Counted from the first letter of the stretch, positions 11,011 through 19,075 are shown. The stretch: DNA of 64,000 bases from Phytoactinopolyspora alkaliphila (GCF_010550695.1 NZ_JAAGOB010000005.1:183547-247546); one strand, 5' to 3'. Notes: a model not told the origin generated them from the sequence alone. Numbers and translations are program-made.

Positions 11011-11294
11011 TGGCACCCCTCCAGCAGAGCTACGGCAGCGGCCGGGGTGAGGCCAAGCTCGCCCGCCCACGCAGCCAGCACCGGCCACACCGGAAGACCC
11101 GGACGCAGATCCGATTCAGCGGGGACGCTGGCGACGGTTTCCGCGAACGTGACAGCGGTTATCGCCTCATTGCGGCTCAACACCCGGTCCGGCAGCCAGG
11201 TCACTTCCCACAGGTCGCCGTCGCAGTCCAACCGTGTCGCCGTGTGGGTCGTGACGTCGCTGGTCATGTACTCAGTAGTGACGATGGTGTTCAT
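11007..11294 (-). CDS. Small AICE protein between tra and repSA, unknown function
   Basis: A 95-aa soluble protein with a hydrophobic Trp/Pro-containing C-terminal half (LPVWPVLAAWAGELGLTPAAAVALLEG). It is coupled to both neighbours by 4-bp overlaps (ATGA with tra upstream, GTGA with repSA downstream), which makes it a real gene of the transfer-replication operon. I do not recognise a family; a role in spread or replication control is only suggested by position. Confidence 0.75.
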   Translation of the reverse strand: MNTIVTTEYMTSDVTTHTATRLDCDGDLWEVTWLPDRVLSRNEAITAVTFAETVASVPAESDLRPGLPVWPVLAAWAGELGLTPAAAVALLEGCQ

Positions 11295-12736
11295 GCCGCG
11301 ACCTCCCCCGCGATGACGTCCAGCGGTGTGGCCCCTATCGAGTGACCGGGCGATGCGTAGGTGTCGCGCATCGCGTGAATGTCGGCGTCGGTCACATGTG
11401 CGGCGCGGACGCGGACGGGTTCGCGGTGCCCGTCGATGAGGACGTACCCGACACCGGGGGTGGTTTCGGGGATGCGGTCGCAGTGCGCGCCACGTTCGCG
11501 GGCACCGTCCCCGAGGACCATGTCCACCTGACCCCGCTCCGTCAGCCTGAGCGCGATCCGGGTCGGGAACAGGTCCCGCACCGCCACGATCTCCTTACGC
11601 GGATCCTGCACCGCCCCCATCACCGAGACTCCGACCGCGCGGCCTTGGGAGAGCACCACGGACAGCGCGGAGGCCATCCGCTTCGACAAGGCCCGGTCCG
11701 GCATATACGCGGTCAGGAACGCCAACTCGTCGATCACGAGCAGGACGAACGGCTCGGACGGGCTCGGCTGGTGCAGCCGGGTGATGCCACGCATCCTTGC
11801 CGCCCGCTCCTGCACGAGGGTGGCGGCGTCCTCATTCACGGTGACCATGGGTTCGGGGTCGTGGGCGAAGCGGGTGAACATGGCAGCGCCGAGGGCAAGC
11901 TCGATGCCGCCTTTCGGGTCCAGCGCCCACACCTGCACCCACCCATCCCGCACACCTGGACCGAGGGCGCGCAGGGTGGACCAGATCACCGACCCCTTCC
12001 CCGCACCGGTCGCCCCCACCACCAGGGCATGCGTTCCGAGGAGCCGTAACCGCCACGTGTCCCCGGATTCACACATCCCGACCGGGAGGGCCTCGAGGTC
12101 CACCGTCTCGGATGGTTCGAGCGCGGGCACGGTCGCGGCGAGGGCGTCGGCGTGGGCGAAGTGCAGGACGATGACGCCGGGTTTCACCGTCTCGACCCGG
12201 CACCCGGTGGCACCGAAGGTGGAGGCGAGTTCGTCGGTTCGGGTTTCGAAGTCGGCCGGGGACTGCCCCATCAGCAGCTTCACCCGCACCCGATCCGTAA
12301 AGGCATTGGAGCGGACCCGGACGATGTGCGGTGCGTAGCGTTCGCTGCCCCAGCCGGTGGACAGTCCGCACATGTGCATCGCAGTGCGCCACCTGCGCCG
12401 ATACACCCAGCCACCGCGCACCCGCGACCGGAACGGATCACCCACGGCGCGGGTAAACGACGAGGGGTGAGTCCACCGCCAGACGCCGAGCACCACCGCC
12501 GCGAGCGTGTAGACGGCGAGGAGGACGGCCACGCCGTGAGTTGTTGCGAGCCACGCCGACACGACGAGGAAAGCCGTGGTGCCGGGATGGCGCAGCGCGT
12601 ACCAGGGAACGAGGAGCGCCAACAGCCCGACACCTTTGGCCAGGGACACGGCGAGGCAGTCGTCGTCACCGGGACGACGCGGGACGTCGTACTCGTCCCC
12701 GTTCACCCGGTCTGTCGCCCAACGCACACCCATCAC
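11291..12736 (-). CDS. FtsK/SpoIIIE-type DNA transfer ATPase (TraSA-like)
   Basis: The 481-aa protein has two or three membrane segments at residues about 32-90, then a P-loop translocase domain: Walker A GATGAGKGS (241-249) and Walker B LLVIDELAF (332-340). The C-terminal third includes the RIALRLTERGQVDMVLGDGA block of FtsK motors, then a short tail. Family knowledge: a single hexameric pump moves double-stranded DNA between mycelia. The tail has no clear gamma domain, so the recognised DNA site is unknown. ATGA overlaps with genes on both sides. Confidence 0.93.
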   Translation of the reverse strand: MMGVRWATDRVNGDEYDVPRRPGDDDCLAVSLAKGVGLLALLVPWYALRHPGTTAFLVVSAWLATTHGVAVLLAVYTLAAVVLGVWRWTHPSSFTRAVGDPFRSRVRGGWVYRRRWRTAMHMCGLSTGWGSERYAPHIVRVRSNAFTDRVRVKLLMGQSPADFETRTDELASTFGATGCRVETVKPGVIVLHFAHADALAATVPALEPSETVDLEALPVGMCESGDTWRLRLLGTHALVVGATGAGKGSVIWSTLRALGPGVRDGWVQVWALDPKGGIELALGAAMFTRFAHDPEPMVTVNEDAATLVQERAARMRGITRLHQPSPSEPFVLLVIDELAFLTAYMPDRALSKRMASALSVVLSQGRAVGVSVMGAVQDPRKEIVAVRDLFPTRIALRLTERGQVDMVLGDGARERGAHCDRIPETTPGVGYVLIDGHREPVRVRAAHVTDADIHAMRDTYASPGHSIGATPLDVIAGEVAA

Positions 12737-12978
12737 GACTCACCCCCACCCGTTGCCTCGCTCGCGGTGGCCTTGGTGGAGCCGCGTGGACGCCGGGACC
12801 GGGCCGGGGGCCGAGTCTTGACGGGTGCCGTGCATGCGTCGCATGCCTGGCCAGGCTCGCTCACGACGAGTTCGTTGCAGACGCCGCAGCGGAACCGCAC
12901 CGCCGCTACCACGCCATGGCCACGGAGCCCGCCTTGGAACAGCGGCTCGGGCATTGCTGGGTCGGTAGAGTTGGACAT
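12733..12978 (-). CDS. Zinc-ribbon small protein of the AICE
   Basis: An 81-aa protein with two CxxC pairs (RFRCGVCN...GQACDACTAPV), a probable zinc ribbon, followed by a basic, Arg/Pro/Ser/Thr-rich tail that could bind DNA. It ends inside the start of the transfer gene (4-bp overlap). A 13-bp-stem hairpin lies just upstream. Function unknown; it could modulate transfer or replication. Confidence 0.7.
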   Translation of the reverse strand: MSNSTDPAMPEPLFQGGLRGHGVVAAVRFRCGVCNELVVSEPGQACDACTAPVKTRPPARSRRPRGSTKATASEATGGGES

Positions 12979-13013
12979 GCCAAGGTCCTTCCTTCACAGG
13001 TTGGGGTTTGGAA

Positions 13014-13057
13014 GGCGCGGGGATCGAAGGTTGGGAAGCCGGTCCGATCCCCGCGCC
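13014..13057 (-). terminator. Hairpin inside the AICE operon
   Basis: A perfect 13-bp inverted repeat (GGCGCGGGGATCG and CGATCCCCGCGCC) with an 18-nt loop lies in the only sizeable gap of the minus-strand operon, between the 90-aa gene and the zinc-ribbon gene. It could be a partial terminator or an RNA-processing site that separates Pra expression from transfer and replication. Confidence 0.5.
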
Positions 13058-13066
13058 GGTCTTATG

Positions 13067-13339
13067 TCACGCGACACGACCCGCACCGGCAGGCGAGGCC
13101 ACGTGGTCGGTTGTCCGGCGAGGAGTGCCGGTGAACGCCTCAGCCGCGTCGTTGACGGCCTGCTGAAGGTGTGTGATCGCGGCGACACTCGTGATGTACA
13201 GCGTCACGTGGTTCCCGAGACGAAGCCTGACGTGAGTGCTCACCCGGTCGTCAGCGAGGACCAGCTGCCACGAGGCCGGATTGCCGTAGACATGGATCGC
13301 CGTGTCTACCGTGACAGAACCGCTGCCCGCCGCCGTCAC
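13067..13339 (-). CDS. Small AICE protein, unknown function
   Basis: A 90-aa soluble protein with beta-strand-like segments (SWQLVLADDRVSTHVRLRLGNHVTLYITSVAAITHLQQAVNDAAEAF). It is coupled to pra by a 4-bp ATGA overlap, so translation supports it. It is the second gene of the operon that starts at the 13.79-kb operator. No family recognised. Confidence 0.7.
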   Translation of the reverse strand: MTAAGSGSVTVDTAIHVYGNPASWQLVLADDRVSTHVRLRLGNHVTLYITSVAAITHLQQAVNDAAEAFTGTPRRTTDHVASPAGAGRVA

Positions 13340-13752
13340 GCGGCATCCTTCACAGCCTGGGCGGGCTTGCCGCCGGGTTTGCGCATCCCCGACGCCCGCA
13401 GCGAGTACCCCTGACGCGGGCGTGGCCCGTTGGTGTCCACATACGGGGTGATCGTCAACCCGTCGAACTCAACCGGCCGAAACGGCGTCCCCGGCAGCGC
13501 CTCAGGTGGGACCGGCTGGACCTCCGCAGCCACCTTCACACTCAGCTCACGCTGACCCTTGCGGGCTTCCGGGTCGGCATCCATCACCGGGACTATCCAC
13601 ACCGGAAGACCTGTGTTCTTGTCCCGCTTCTGCACCGGCTTCTCCCGCGTGGACTGATCGAAGTCCGCTTCCGGCGTGACCTCACCAATCACGAACGCCC
13701 CATGTGGGAACACGGCGCTGAACTGGACTGGGATTCCTCCGCTGACTGCCAT
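13336..13752 (-). CDS. pra: Pra-like activator of replication, integration and excision
   Basis: The 138-aa protein resembles the plasmid replication, integration and excision activators of pSAM2-family AICEs. Matching blocks are VFPHGAFVIGEVTPEADFD, RPVQ-like KPVQKRDKNTGLPVWIVPVMDADPEARK and GTPFRPVEFDGLTITPYV. In pSAM2, Pra turns on the repSA-xis-int operon and is itself repressed by the GntR-type KorSA. Here it heads the leftward AICE operon behind a strong palindromic operator; a GntR-type protein is encoded at 19.3-19.6 kb. Molecular mechanism of Pra is unknown. Confidence 0.78.
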   Translation of the reverse strand: MAVSGGIPVQFSAVFPHGAFVIGEVTPEADFDQSTREKPVQKRDKNTGLPVWIVPVMDADPEARKGQRELSVKVAAEVQPVPPEALPGTPFRPVEFDGLTITPYVDTNGPRPRQGYSLRASGMRKPGGKPAQAVKDAA

Positions 13753-13785
13753 CTTGCCTCCTCTGTAGTGGGACTTTGTGTGAAG

Positions 13786-13806
13786 AATACTGACTCACTC
13801 AGTATT
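13786..13806. promoter_or_regulatory. Palindromic operator between pra and the HTH-TPR regulator
   Basis: Two perfect 8-bp arms, AATACTGA and TCAGTATT, flank a 5-nt centre in an AT-rich 220-bp divergent promoter region. The site is 34-54 bp upstream of pra. It is the best candidate for a KorSA- or HTH-TPR-controlled switch of the element. Confidence 0.6.
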
Positions 13807-13972
13807 AGTCAAGGGTCGCCTTGCTCTTCTCGACCGCTGGCTCTTCAATAGGTCGGCAACTCGTGATTTGATTGTCAATCCAGGAGATGACTGCCAACAG
13901 AGGACTCGGGGGGACTCCGGGGGGACGCGGTAGGCCAGAGACCCAGCACGTCAGCGGAGGGCGAGCGCGGGC

Positions 13973-15127
13973 ATGGATGCAACTTCGATCAACGCGCTAT
14001 GCGAACAACGCGGATGGTCGCGTGCTCGCCTGATTCACGAGCTGCGACGTGTGGCGAGCGTTCGACGTGAGTCCCTGCCATCCGACGAGAGCTTGCTGCG
14101 CATGGTGCGCGAATGGGCGAACGGGAGACGTGGCCTATCCACCTTCTACGCCGAACTCCTCACCGATGTGTTCGGCGTGCGGTTCGGGACCGGCAAGGTC
14201 GAACACAATGGCAGCCCGGACGACAAGCCGACTCCGGCCGCCGAGCAGGCGGATGAGCTAAAACGTCGTCTCGATGCGGCAACGACGATCGACGACAGCC
14301 TTGTTGCGCTCTTTGAGGCTCAGACTCAGTCATTGCGGTTGTTGGATCGCCAATTGGGCGCTGCAAACCTGCTGGCGCAGACTGAAGCACACGTGGAACA
14401 GATGAGTGCTCTATTGCGCTACTCACTCCCGGGCGCTCAGCGAACTGTTCTCGCCGCAGCTGTCGCGGAGGCCGCAGCACTTGCTGGGTGGCAAGCCCTC
14501 GACCTGGGTGATCCCGCGGCGGCATGGCAGCATCACGAGACGGCCAAAGCCGCAGCGCGTGAGTCAGGTAGCGCGGCCATCTTGGCCCATGTAACCGCTC
14601 AGCAGGCCTTCGCCTTGCTTGACCTCGATCAGCCGCACGATGCCCGTGCTGTCGTCCTTCATGCTGAGGAGGCTGCCAGAGGTCAGCTCCCTCCTCTGCT
14701 CAGCTCGTGGTTGTCGGCAGCGCGAGCCGAGGCGGCCGCTGCTTGCGGGGACGATTGGCAGGCGAGGCAGGCCCTCGATCAGGCGGCGCATCTGTTGCCC
14801 GACGACGCGGCTGATCCAGAATTGCCCTTCCTCGTGCTTGATGAAGTGCATTTGCTGCGATGGCAGGGTCATTGTCTTGCTCGCTTGGGATCCGCCGATG
14901 CCATTGACCAACTGTCCGACGCGCTGCGCGATCTCGATTCCAGCTTCACGCGCGCAGCCGCCGGCCTTCATTGCGATATAGCACTTGCCCACGCGGTGCG
15001 GGGTGATCTAGCGCTTGCCACGTCGCAAGCTCAAGAGGCGTCGAGGTTGGCGGCGCAAACCGGATCAGTCCGGCAGCGCCGCAGAATCAAGAGCTTTCTG
15101 AGCCGGGAGCCCGATCCCGGCCACTGA
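13973..15127 (+). CDS. HTH regulator with TPR-like repeats
   Basis: The 384-aa protein begins with an XRE-like helix-turn-helix region (INALCEQRGWSRARLIHELRR ... LLRMVREWANGRRGLSTFYAELL), followed by about 270 residues of Ala/Leu/Asp-rich helical repeats (LAGWQALDLGDPAAAWQHHETAKAAARES and similar), as in TPR regulators that bind small peptides or partner proteins. It is divergent from pra and shares its operator region. Its last 41 bp overlap the 3' end of the convergent Nudix gene. In AICEs this regulator type is common beside pra and the Nudix gene. Confidence 0.85.
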   Translation: MDATSINALCEQRGWSRARLIHELRRVASVRRESLPSDESLLRMVREWANGRRGLSTFYAELLTDVFGVRFGTGKVEHNGSPDDKPTPAAEQADELKRRLDAATTIDDSLVALFEAQTQSLRLLDRQLGAANLLAQTEAHVEQMSALLRYSLPGAQRTVLAAAVAEAAALAGWQALDLGDPAAAWQHHETAKAAARESGSAAILAHVTAQQAFALLDLDQPHDARAVVLHAEEAARGQLPPLLSSWLSAARAEAAAACGDDWQARQALDQAAHLLPDDAADPELPFLVLDEVHLLRWQGHCLARLGSADAIDQLSDALRDLDSSFTRAAAGLHCDIALAHAVRGDLALATSQAQEASRLAAQTGSVRQRRRIKSFLSREPDPGH

Positions 15128-15674
15128 TAGCGAGCACGTGAAGCAATGCAACGAGCGTTCCCGAGTTGCGGATCTCACCGGAACTGATCAGGTCAGCTAC
15201 CCGAGCGAGGGGAACCCATTCCATCCGCTGCATCTCCGTGGTCTCAGTTGGCGCGCCCACCTGGCGCCCGCCACGGGCGAGAAACACATGATGGGGACAC
15301 GTCACGGTACCGATCATCGGCTCGAACGTGACCACCTGCTCCAGAGAGTCCGGCCGGTAGCCAGTCTCTTCCTCTAGCTCACGGGCAGCCGTATCCGACG
15401 CAGATTCGCCTTCGTCGATCAGGCCGCCTGGGAGCTCCCAATTCCATATGTTCGGAACGAAACGATGCCGCCACAGGAGCAAGGCGCGCTCGTTCGTATC
15501 GTCCAGCAACACGGTCATTGCTGCAGCGGGCATCCATACCTTGTGATGCTCGAAACGCTGCCCATCTGGCAGTTGAACGTCCACCAAGCCGAGACGGACC
15601 CACTTGCTCTCGTACAGCGTTCGCTCACCGTGCGCGATCCACCGCGTATCCGACTCAGGCTGCTTGGGCTCCAC
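15087..15674 (-). CDS. Nudix hydrolase, possible Pif-type immunity factor
   Basis: A 195-aa enzyme with an intact Nudix box GGLIDEGE-x7-RELEEETGY (residues 83-106): Gly84, Glu90, Arg98-Glu99, Glu102-Glu103. The fold flanks (ALLLWRHRFVPNIWNWELP, MIGTVTCPHHVFLARG) resemble ADP-ribose/nucleoside-diphosphate pyrophosphatases. In pSAM2 the immunity factor Pif, which blocks redundant transfer between element-bearing cells, carries a Nudix motif; the same position in the element makes that role plausible but unproven. Its 3' end overlaps the convergent HTH-TPR gene. Confidence 0.9.
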   Translation of the reverse strand: MEPKQPESDTRWIAHGERTLYESKWVRLGLVDVQLPDGQRFEHHKVWMPAAAMTVLLDDTNERALLLWRHRFVPNIWNWELPGGLIDEGESASDTAARELEEETGYRPDSLEQVVTFEPMIGTVTCPHHVFLARGGRQVGAPTETTEMQRMEWVPLARVADLISSGEIRNSGTLVALLHVLAISGRDRAPGSESS

Positions 15675-15701
15675 GCCCCCGACCGTACCCGAGACGGTGG
15701 A

Positions 15702-15968
15702 CTAATCTGAACGATCATCCTGATATGCACGGTCTGGGGTTGGCCGACCACCGACACCGGGGCGAGGGCGCGAGCGATGCCACTCAACGATCCGCCCCGG
15801 ACGCCACATGTGGGTTCGGCCAACCGTCATGTCAGGCTCGGGCATCTGGCCCCGGAGACGGTACGAACTGACCGTTCCTATCCTCAAGCCCAGGTAGGCG
15901 GCAACGTCTGACGTCGTCCACCATTCAGCCTGATCATCAGGTGCGTCCGCCACGCCCACCATTGTCAC
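15702..15968 (-). CDS. Helix-turn-helix (MerR/excisionase-like) small protein
   Basis: An 88-aa DNA-binding protein: WWTTSDVAAYLGLRIGTVSSYRLRGQMPEPDMTVGRTHMWRPGRIVEWHRSRP is the HTH plus wing of the helix_turn_helix_17 type. It is co-directional with the Nudix gene, 27 bp upstream of it. A perfect palindrome sits 16 bp upstream of its start, consistent with autoregulation. It could be a second Xis or a repressor. Confidence 0.8.
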   Translation of the reverse strand: MTMVGVADAPDDQAEWWTTSDVAAYLGLRIGTVSSYRLRGQMPEPDMTVGRTHMWRPGRIVEWHRSRPRPGVGGRPTPDRAYQDDRSD

Positions 15969-15983
15969 TCATGGGACTGTCCA

Positions 15984-15999
15984 GTGCACGCCCGTGCAC
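15984..15999. promoter_or_regulatory. Palindrome upstream of the HTH gene
   Basis: GTGCACG and CGTGCAC arms separated by CC form a perfect 16-bp palindrome immediately upstream of the small HTH gene. It is a candidate operator for that protein. Confidence 0.5.
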
Positions 16000-16170
16000 C
16001 AAATATCACCCACGCCGACGTCCAGCCATGAAGACCCGTAGCAGGTGGAAGACGAAAACACGCCTGACTGTGGCAGGTTCCCAAGGAGTACTGACCACCT
16101 ACACTGTTGCCGTCTTGGGGGGTGGAGACGCCTCGTCTCGTTGCCATCAGAGTTCGAGTGGGTAACCGCA

Positions 16171-16956
16171 ATGCAGCCATTCTCAGCTGAGGCGAGTTCA
16201 AGCTGGATAGGTTACGCTCGTAACATGATCCCAGCGAACGGCTCTATCGAGCTTCCCATCTGGGCATTGGCTATGTTCATCATCTTGCCGTCAGCCGTCA
16301 CAGGGTTGTCTAGCTGGCTAATCGCTCGCGGCAATCATAGGCGGCAAGAAAGAAGCCAGCTTCGCGAGCGTGAGCGCGCCGCAGCCACGACGCTCTCGCG
16401 GGCCGTCACGCATTATTTGACAGACACAGAAAATTGGGACGGAAAAGATCCCGCAAGGATCGAAGCCGGGACGCTCGCGATTGTGAAGATCGCAGATGAG
16501 ATTTTGGATGACTTGCCAAAAAAGGTCGAGCCAGTTACAGCGACGATCCAGGCTTGCTTTACGACATCGATTGCATGGCGAGAAATTTGCGACGCAGTCG
16601 TGGTTTCAGATGAAGACAAGAGAGAATTTGCTTCTATCATATTCTTTAATCTAGTGGAATCACATGGCGCGCTCCTTGAGGCCCGCATGAAAACTAAGGT
16701 GGTTCCACAAGAGTTCGTTGAACTGGCCAGTAGACCTATGGAGTACATCGACAGATACAAAGGCAACCTGTTTGATGAAGCTGACGCTATCATAGCCGAT
16801 ATGAAGAGGGGTACGAGCAAAGATAACGTTCCGCAAGAGGTAGCAGAATCAGAACAAAAGGCGATCATTGACCGCATAGCAAGGCTAATGGGATCAACAC
16901 GCATCCAGGGCACATCTACAGGCAACTCTGATCGTCAAGATCAACCACATGAGTGA
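16171..16956 (+). CDS. Orphan membrane-anchored protein in low-GC cargo
   Basis: About 261 aa from an ATG (a second ATG 54 bp on would also include the membrane segment). One strong transmembrane helix at about residues 28-48 (PIWALAMFIILPSAVTGLSSW) is followed by a basic loop and a soluble helical domain of about 200 residues with no recognisable motif. Base use is clearly more AT-rich than the element backbone, which points to separate acquisition. It stands alone on the + strand, convergent with the DprA/PRTase pair. I do not recognise the family; a defence or surface role is possible only by context. Confidence 0.7.
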   Translation: MQPFSAEASSSWIGYARNMIPANGSIELPIWALAMFIILPSAVTGLSSWLIARGNHRRQERSQLRERERAAATTLSRAVTHYLTDTENWDGKDPARIEAGTLAIVKIADEILDDLPKKVEPVTATIQACFTTSIAWREICDAVVVSDEDKREFASIIFFNLVESHGALLEARMKTKVVPQEFVELASRPMEYIDRYKGNLFDEADAIIADMKRGTSKDNVPQEVAESEQKAIIDRIARLMGSTRIQGTSTGNSDRQDQPHE

Positions 16957-17424
16957 CCGTCCGAGCTTAAATAGCCAGCGATTGAGTCATAGTCCCGTGC
17001 GGGCACTACGCGTGGCCTTTTCTCAGCGGTGGACTTACAAAATGCAGACCCCTTGGGGAACTTTTCGGGACGGTTGGACCCACTACCCTGTCGGACATGC
17101 ACAGCTAGGGCAAAGCCTCAAATGGCTACGAACCGCTACGCGCAGCCATGGAAAAGTTCACGCCCGACGCCACTCAGGGCGGTTCCGGCAGCAACACGCC
17201 TCACGCGTCGACCGGGTAGCGCGTTGAGGGACTAGGTCCAACCAATAGACACTGCCGAGTTGACCTCTTTGAGATCAAGGCGGCGCTGACGCGCCGCACG
17301 CGGGCTCGCTTCGGGCATGCGGCCTTGCGGCCGGTCCCTCCGCGACGCCCGCCCGATTGACCCTATTCACCGAACTGAGGCGCGGCAGGCGTCCGGCGTG
17401 GCGGGACAGGCTGGGATGCGTCTA
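16957..17424. other. Noncoding gap with REP-like repeat
   Basis: About 470 bp with no convincing gene on either strand. It contains one copy of the 46-bp palindromic repeat and, right after it, further GC-rich inverted segments. It separates the orphan membrane gene from the 3' end of the phosphoribosyltransferase gene. Confidence 0.6.
17253..17298. repeat. 46-bp palindromic repeat, copy A
   Basis: Identical over 46 bp to the copy at 23722-23767. It has two parts: an imperfect palindrome TTGA-x-CTC-xxx-GAG-x-TCAA, then a perfect hairpin GCGGCGC-TGAC-GCGCCGC. No coding potential. Confidence 0.8.
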
Positions 17425-18174
17425 TCAGGCGGGGCGTCCAACGACGCAGCGAGACAGATCGAACGTCGTCGACCTTCTCAAGTGGCTAATCAGGGCCTGC
17501 GAGTCCGGCCAGGACGGGTTTACCCAGCGCCCTAATACGACGGCCGCCACCTTATTTGCTCCGGCATCCTTTAGGGCATGTGAGAGCGACTGTACACGCG
17601 CACCTGTTGTCCAGGTGTCGTCGAGCAGCAGAATATTCGCTTCAGGTGGAAGGTCCTCGACGACGAATCTGTCCGGATGAAAGTCGCGATCATCAGCCGG
17701 GTAGCAGTCGTTCGCGCGCGCGTTGATAGGCGGCAGGGTCATGCTGCCGTCTATCAACGCTTGGAGCGGGTGGGTGCCCGGCCGAGCGCGTGTGCTTGGA
17801 ACCACTGCGTAGTGTGTGAACTGTGCAGGTGCGATAGCCGTGGACAGACAAATCCGGTGCTTTCTCAAAAATACGAGGATCAGGGCCGTCAGTGCAGCCT
17901 TTGCGCTCGCGGTAGGTCTTGAACTTTTGTACATTACCAGGTTGAAGGCGTGTTGCTCGTTCTGGATTGCGTAAGACACAGGTACAACCAGATCAGCCGC
18001 ATTTGCCCCTGCTTGCCGATGCTGGTTGCACTGATAGCAGCGTGAGTAATCTGGCCGGATTCCCGTGAAGCACACGCGACAGATTCCTGGGCCAGGCGGA
18101 AGTGGATTTCTAAGGAATATTCCCTGCTGGCGGACGGATGCGAGATATGGCTCAAGCGGATCAGATCTGGACAC
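17425..18174 (-). CDS. Phosphoribosyltransferase-domain protein, ShosT-like toxin candidate
   Basis: About 249 aa from a GTG that overlaps the dprA-like stop by 14 bp; an ATG 51 bp upstream is the alternative. Two CxxC pairs near the start (CRVC...CYQC) form a probable zinc finger like that of ComF proteins. The PRPP-binding loop LLLDDTWTTGARVQSL lies in the C-terminal half and is intact (two acidic residues plus TTGA). In ShosTA a PRTase-domain toxin is paired with a DprA-domain antitoxin, and this gene pair has the same composition and overlap. The reaction is unproven; an ordinary ComF-like competence protein is less likely on a mobile element away from core genes. Confidence 0.82.
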   Translation of the reverse strand: MSRSDPLEPYLASVRQQGIFLRNPLPPGPGICRVCFTGIRPDYSRCYQCNQHRQAGANAADLVVPVSYAIQNEQHAFNLVMYKSSRPTASAKAALTALILVFLRKHRICLSTAIAPAQFTHYAVVPSTRARPGTHPLQALIDGSMTLPPINARANDCYPADDRDFHPDRFVVEDLPPEANILLLDDTWTTGARVQSLSHALKDAGANKVAAVVLGRWVNPSWPDSQALISHLRRSTTFDLSRCVVGRPA

Positions 18175-19075
18175 GATTAGCCAAGCTTCTGAGCTTCTCG
18201 TAGCCTGACATTGCGTCGTCCACAAGGCATTCCACTACCGAAAGAAGTTCAGCGAGGGAATCAACGACGTGCACGCCTGGAAGCATGCTATATTCACGTG
18301 CCCAATCATGTTCGAGTAGCTCGCGTGGCATTACGACCGGGCGGCCATGTTTCAGGGCAAGCCGCGCCTGAATGCGTGCGCCGCTCTTCCAGGGAGCTTC
18401 GATCACCGCTGTCGCCGATGCGTATCCGCTCATCACGGCATTTCGCATTGGGAACGTCTTCTTCGTGGGCGGGCTGTCGGGCCAAAACTGGCTCATTAGT
18501 AGGCCGCTCGACGCAATACGCTCTTGGAGTTGTGCGTTCTGCGATGGATAGTGTTCACGGATGCCAGTACCTAGTACGGCAGCAGTCCGACCGCCCGTGG
18601 CTAAGGCTGCTTCGTGAGCGGCCGTATCGATACCTAGAGCTAGGCCGCTAACTACTGTGATGCCGCTCTTCGCCAGCGCTGTCGCAACCGAATGAGCAAT
18701 CTCCAAGCCTCGTTCGCTTGCTCGGCGGGTGCCGACAACTGCAACGCTTCGGCGATCCGGGACAACCGTACCCCGAGTGAAGAGAAGAGGTGGCATCTCG
18801 TGGACATCGCGAAGCTGTTCGGGGTAGGTATCCTCGTAGAACGCGTGCACGCCGATACCTTCGCCCTCCCATTTGTGGATTAGTCGGGCAGCCTCACGTA
18901 CAGCGTCATCGACGTGGCCGAGGGCAAACAGGGGGTCTTGGCCACTGGTCCGCCGATCAAGTACGTCGTGCACGTTTCCGCGATCGACGATCTCGGCCGT
19001 TACTTCTGACCAGCGAACATGTGGCTCTCGAAGCAGCGCGACTAGGGCTGCCTTCTCGACAATATCCGGGGTCAT
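18161..19075 (-). CDS. DprA/Smf-family protein, ShosA-like antitoxin candidate
   Basis: A 304-aa protein with a short N-terminal helical part and the Rossmann-like DprA/Smf domain: VVGTRRASERG (residues 113-123) and SGLALGIDTAAHEAAL (143-158) form the nucleic-acid/nucleotide pocket, and VIEAPWKSGARIQARLALKHGRPV follows. Chromosomal DprA loads RecA on incoming DNA; this copy lacks the C-terminal winged helix and sits upstream of, and overlapping, a PRTase gene inside an AICE. That is the pattern of ShosTA, described in the literature as a toxin-antitoxin pair and anti-phage system. The GC content is lower than that of neighbours. Confidence 0.88.
   Translation of the reverse strand: MTPDIVEKAALVALLREPHVRWSEVTAEIVDRGNVHDVLDRRTSGQDPLFALGHVDDAVREAARLIHKWEGEGIGVHAFYEDTYPEQLRDVHEMPPLLFTRGTVVPDRRSVAVVGTRRASERGLEIAHSVATALAKSGITVVSGLALGIDTAAHEAALATGGRTAAVLGTGIREHYPSQNAQLQERIASSGLLMSQFWPDSPPTKKTFPMRNAVMSGYASATAVIEAPWKSGARIQARLALKHGRPVVMPRELLEHDWAREYSMLPGVHVVDSLAELLSVVECLVDDAMSGYEKLRSLANRVQI

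Noticed and set aside
18161-19075. Chromosomal competence gene dprA
   Set aside because: It lies inside an AICE, lacks the C-terminal winged helix and is fused in overlap to a PRTase gene rather than the usual rnhB/topA neighbours.
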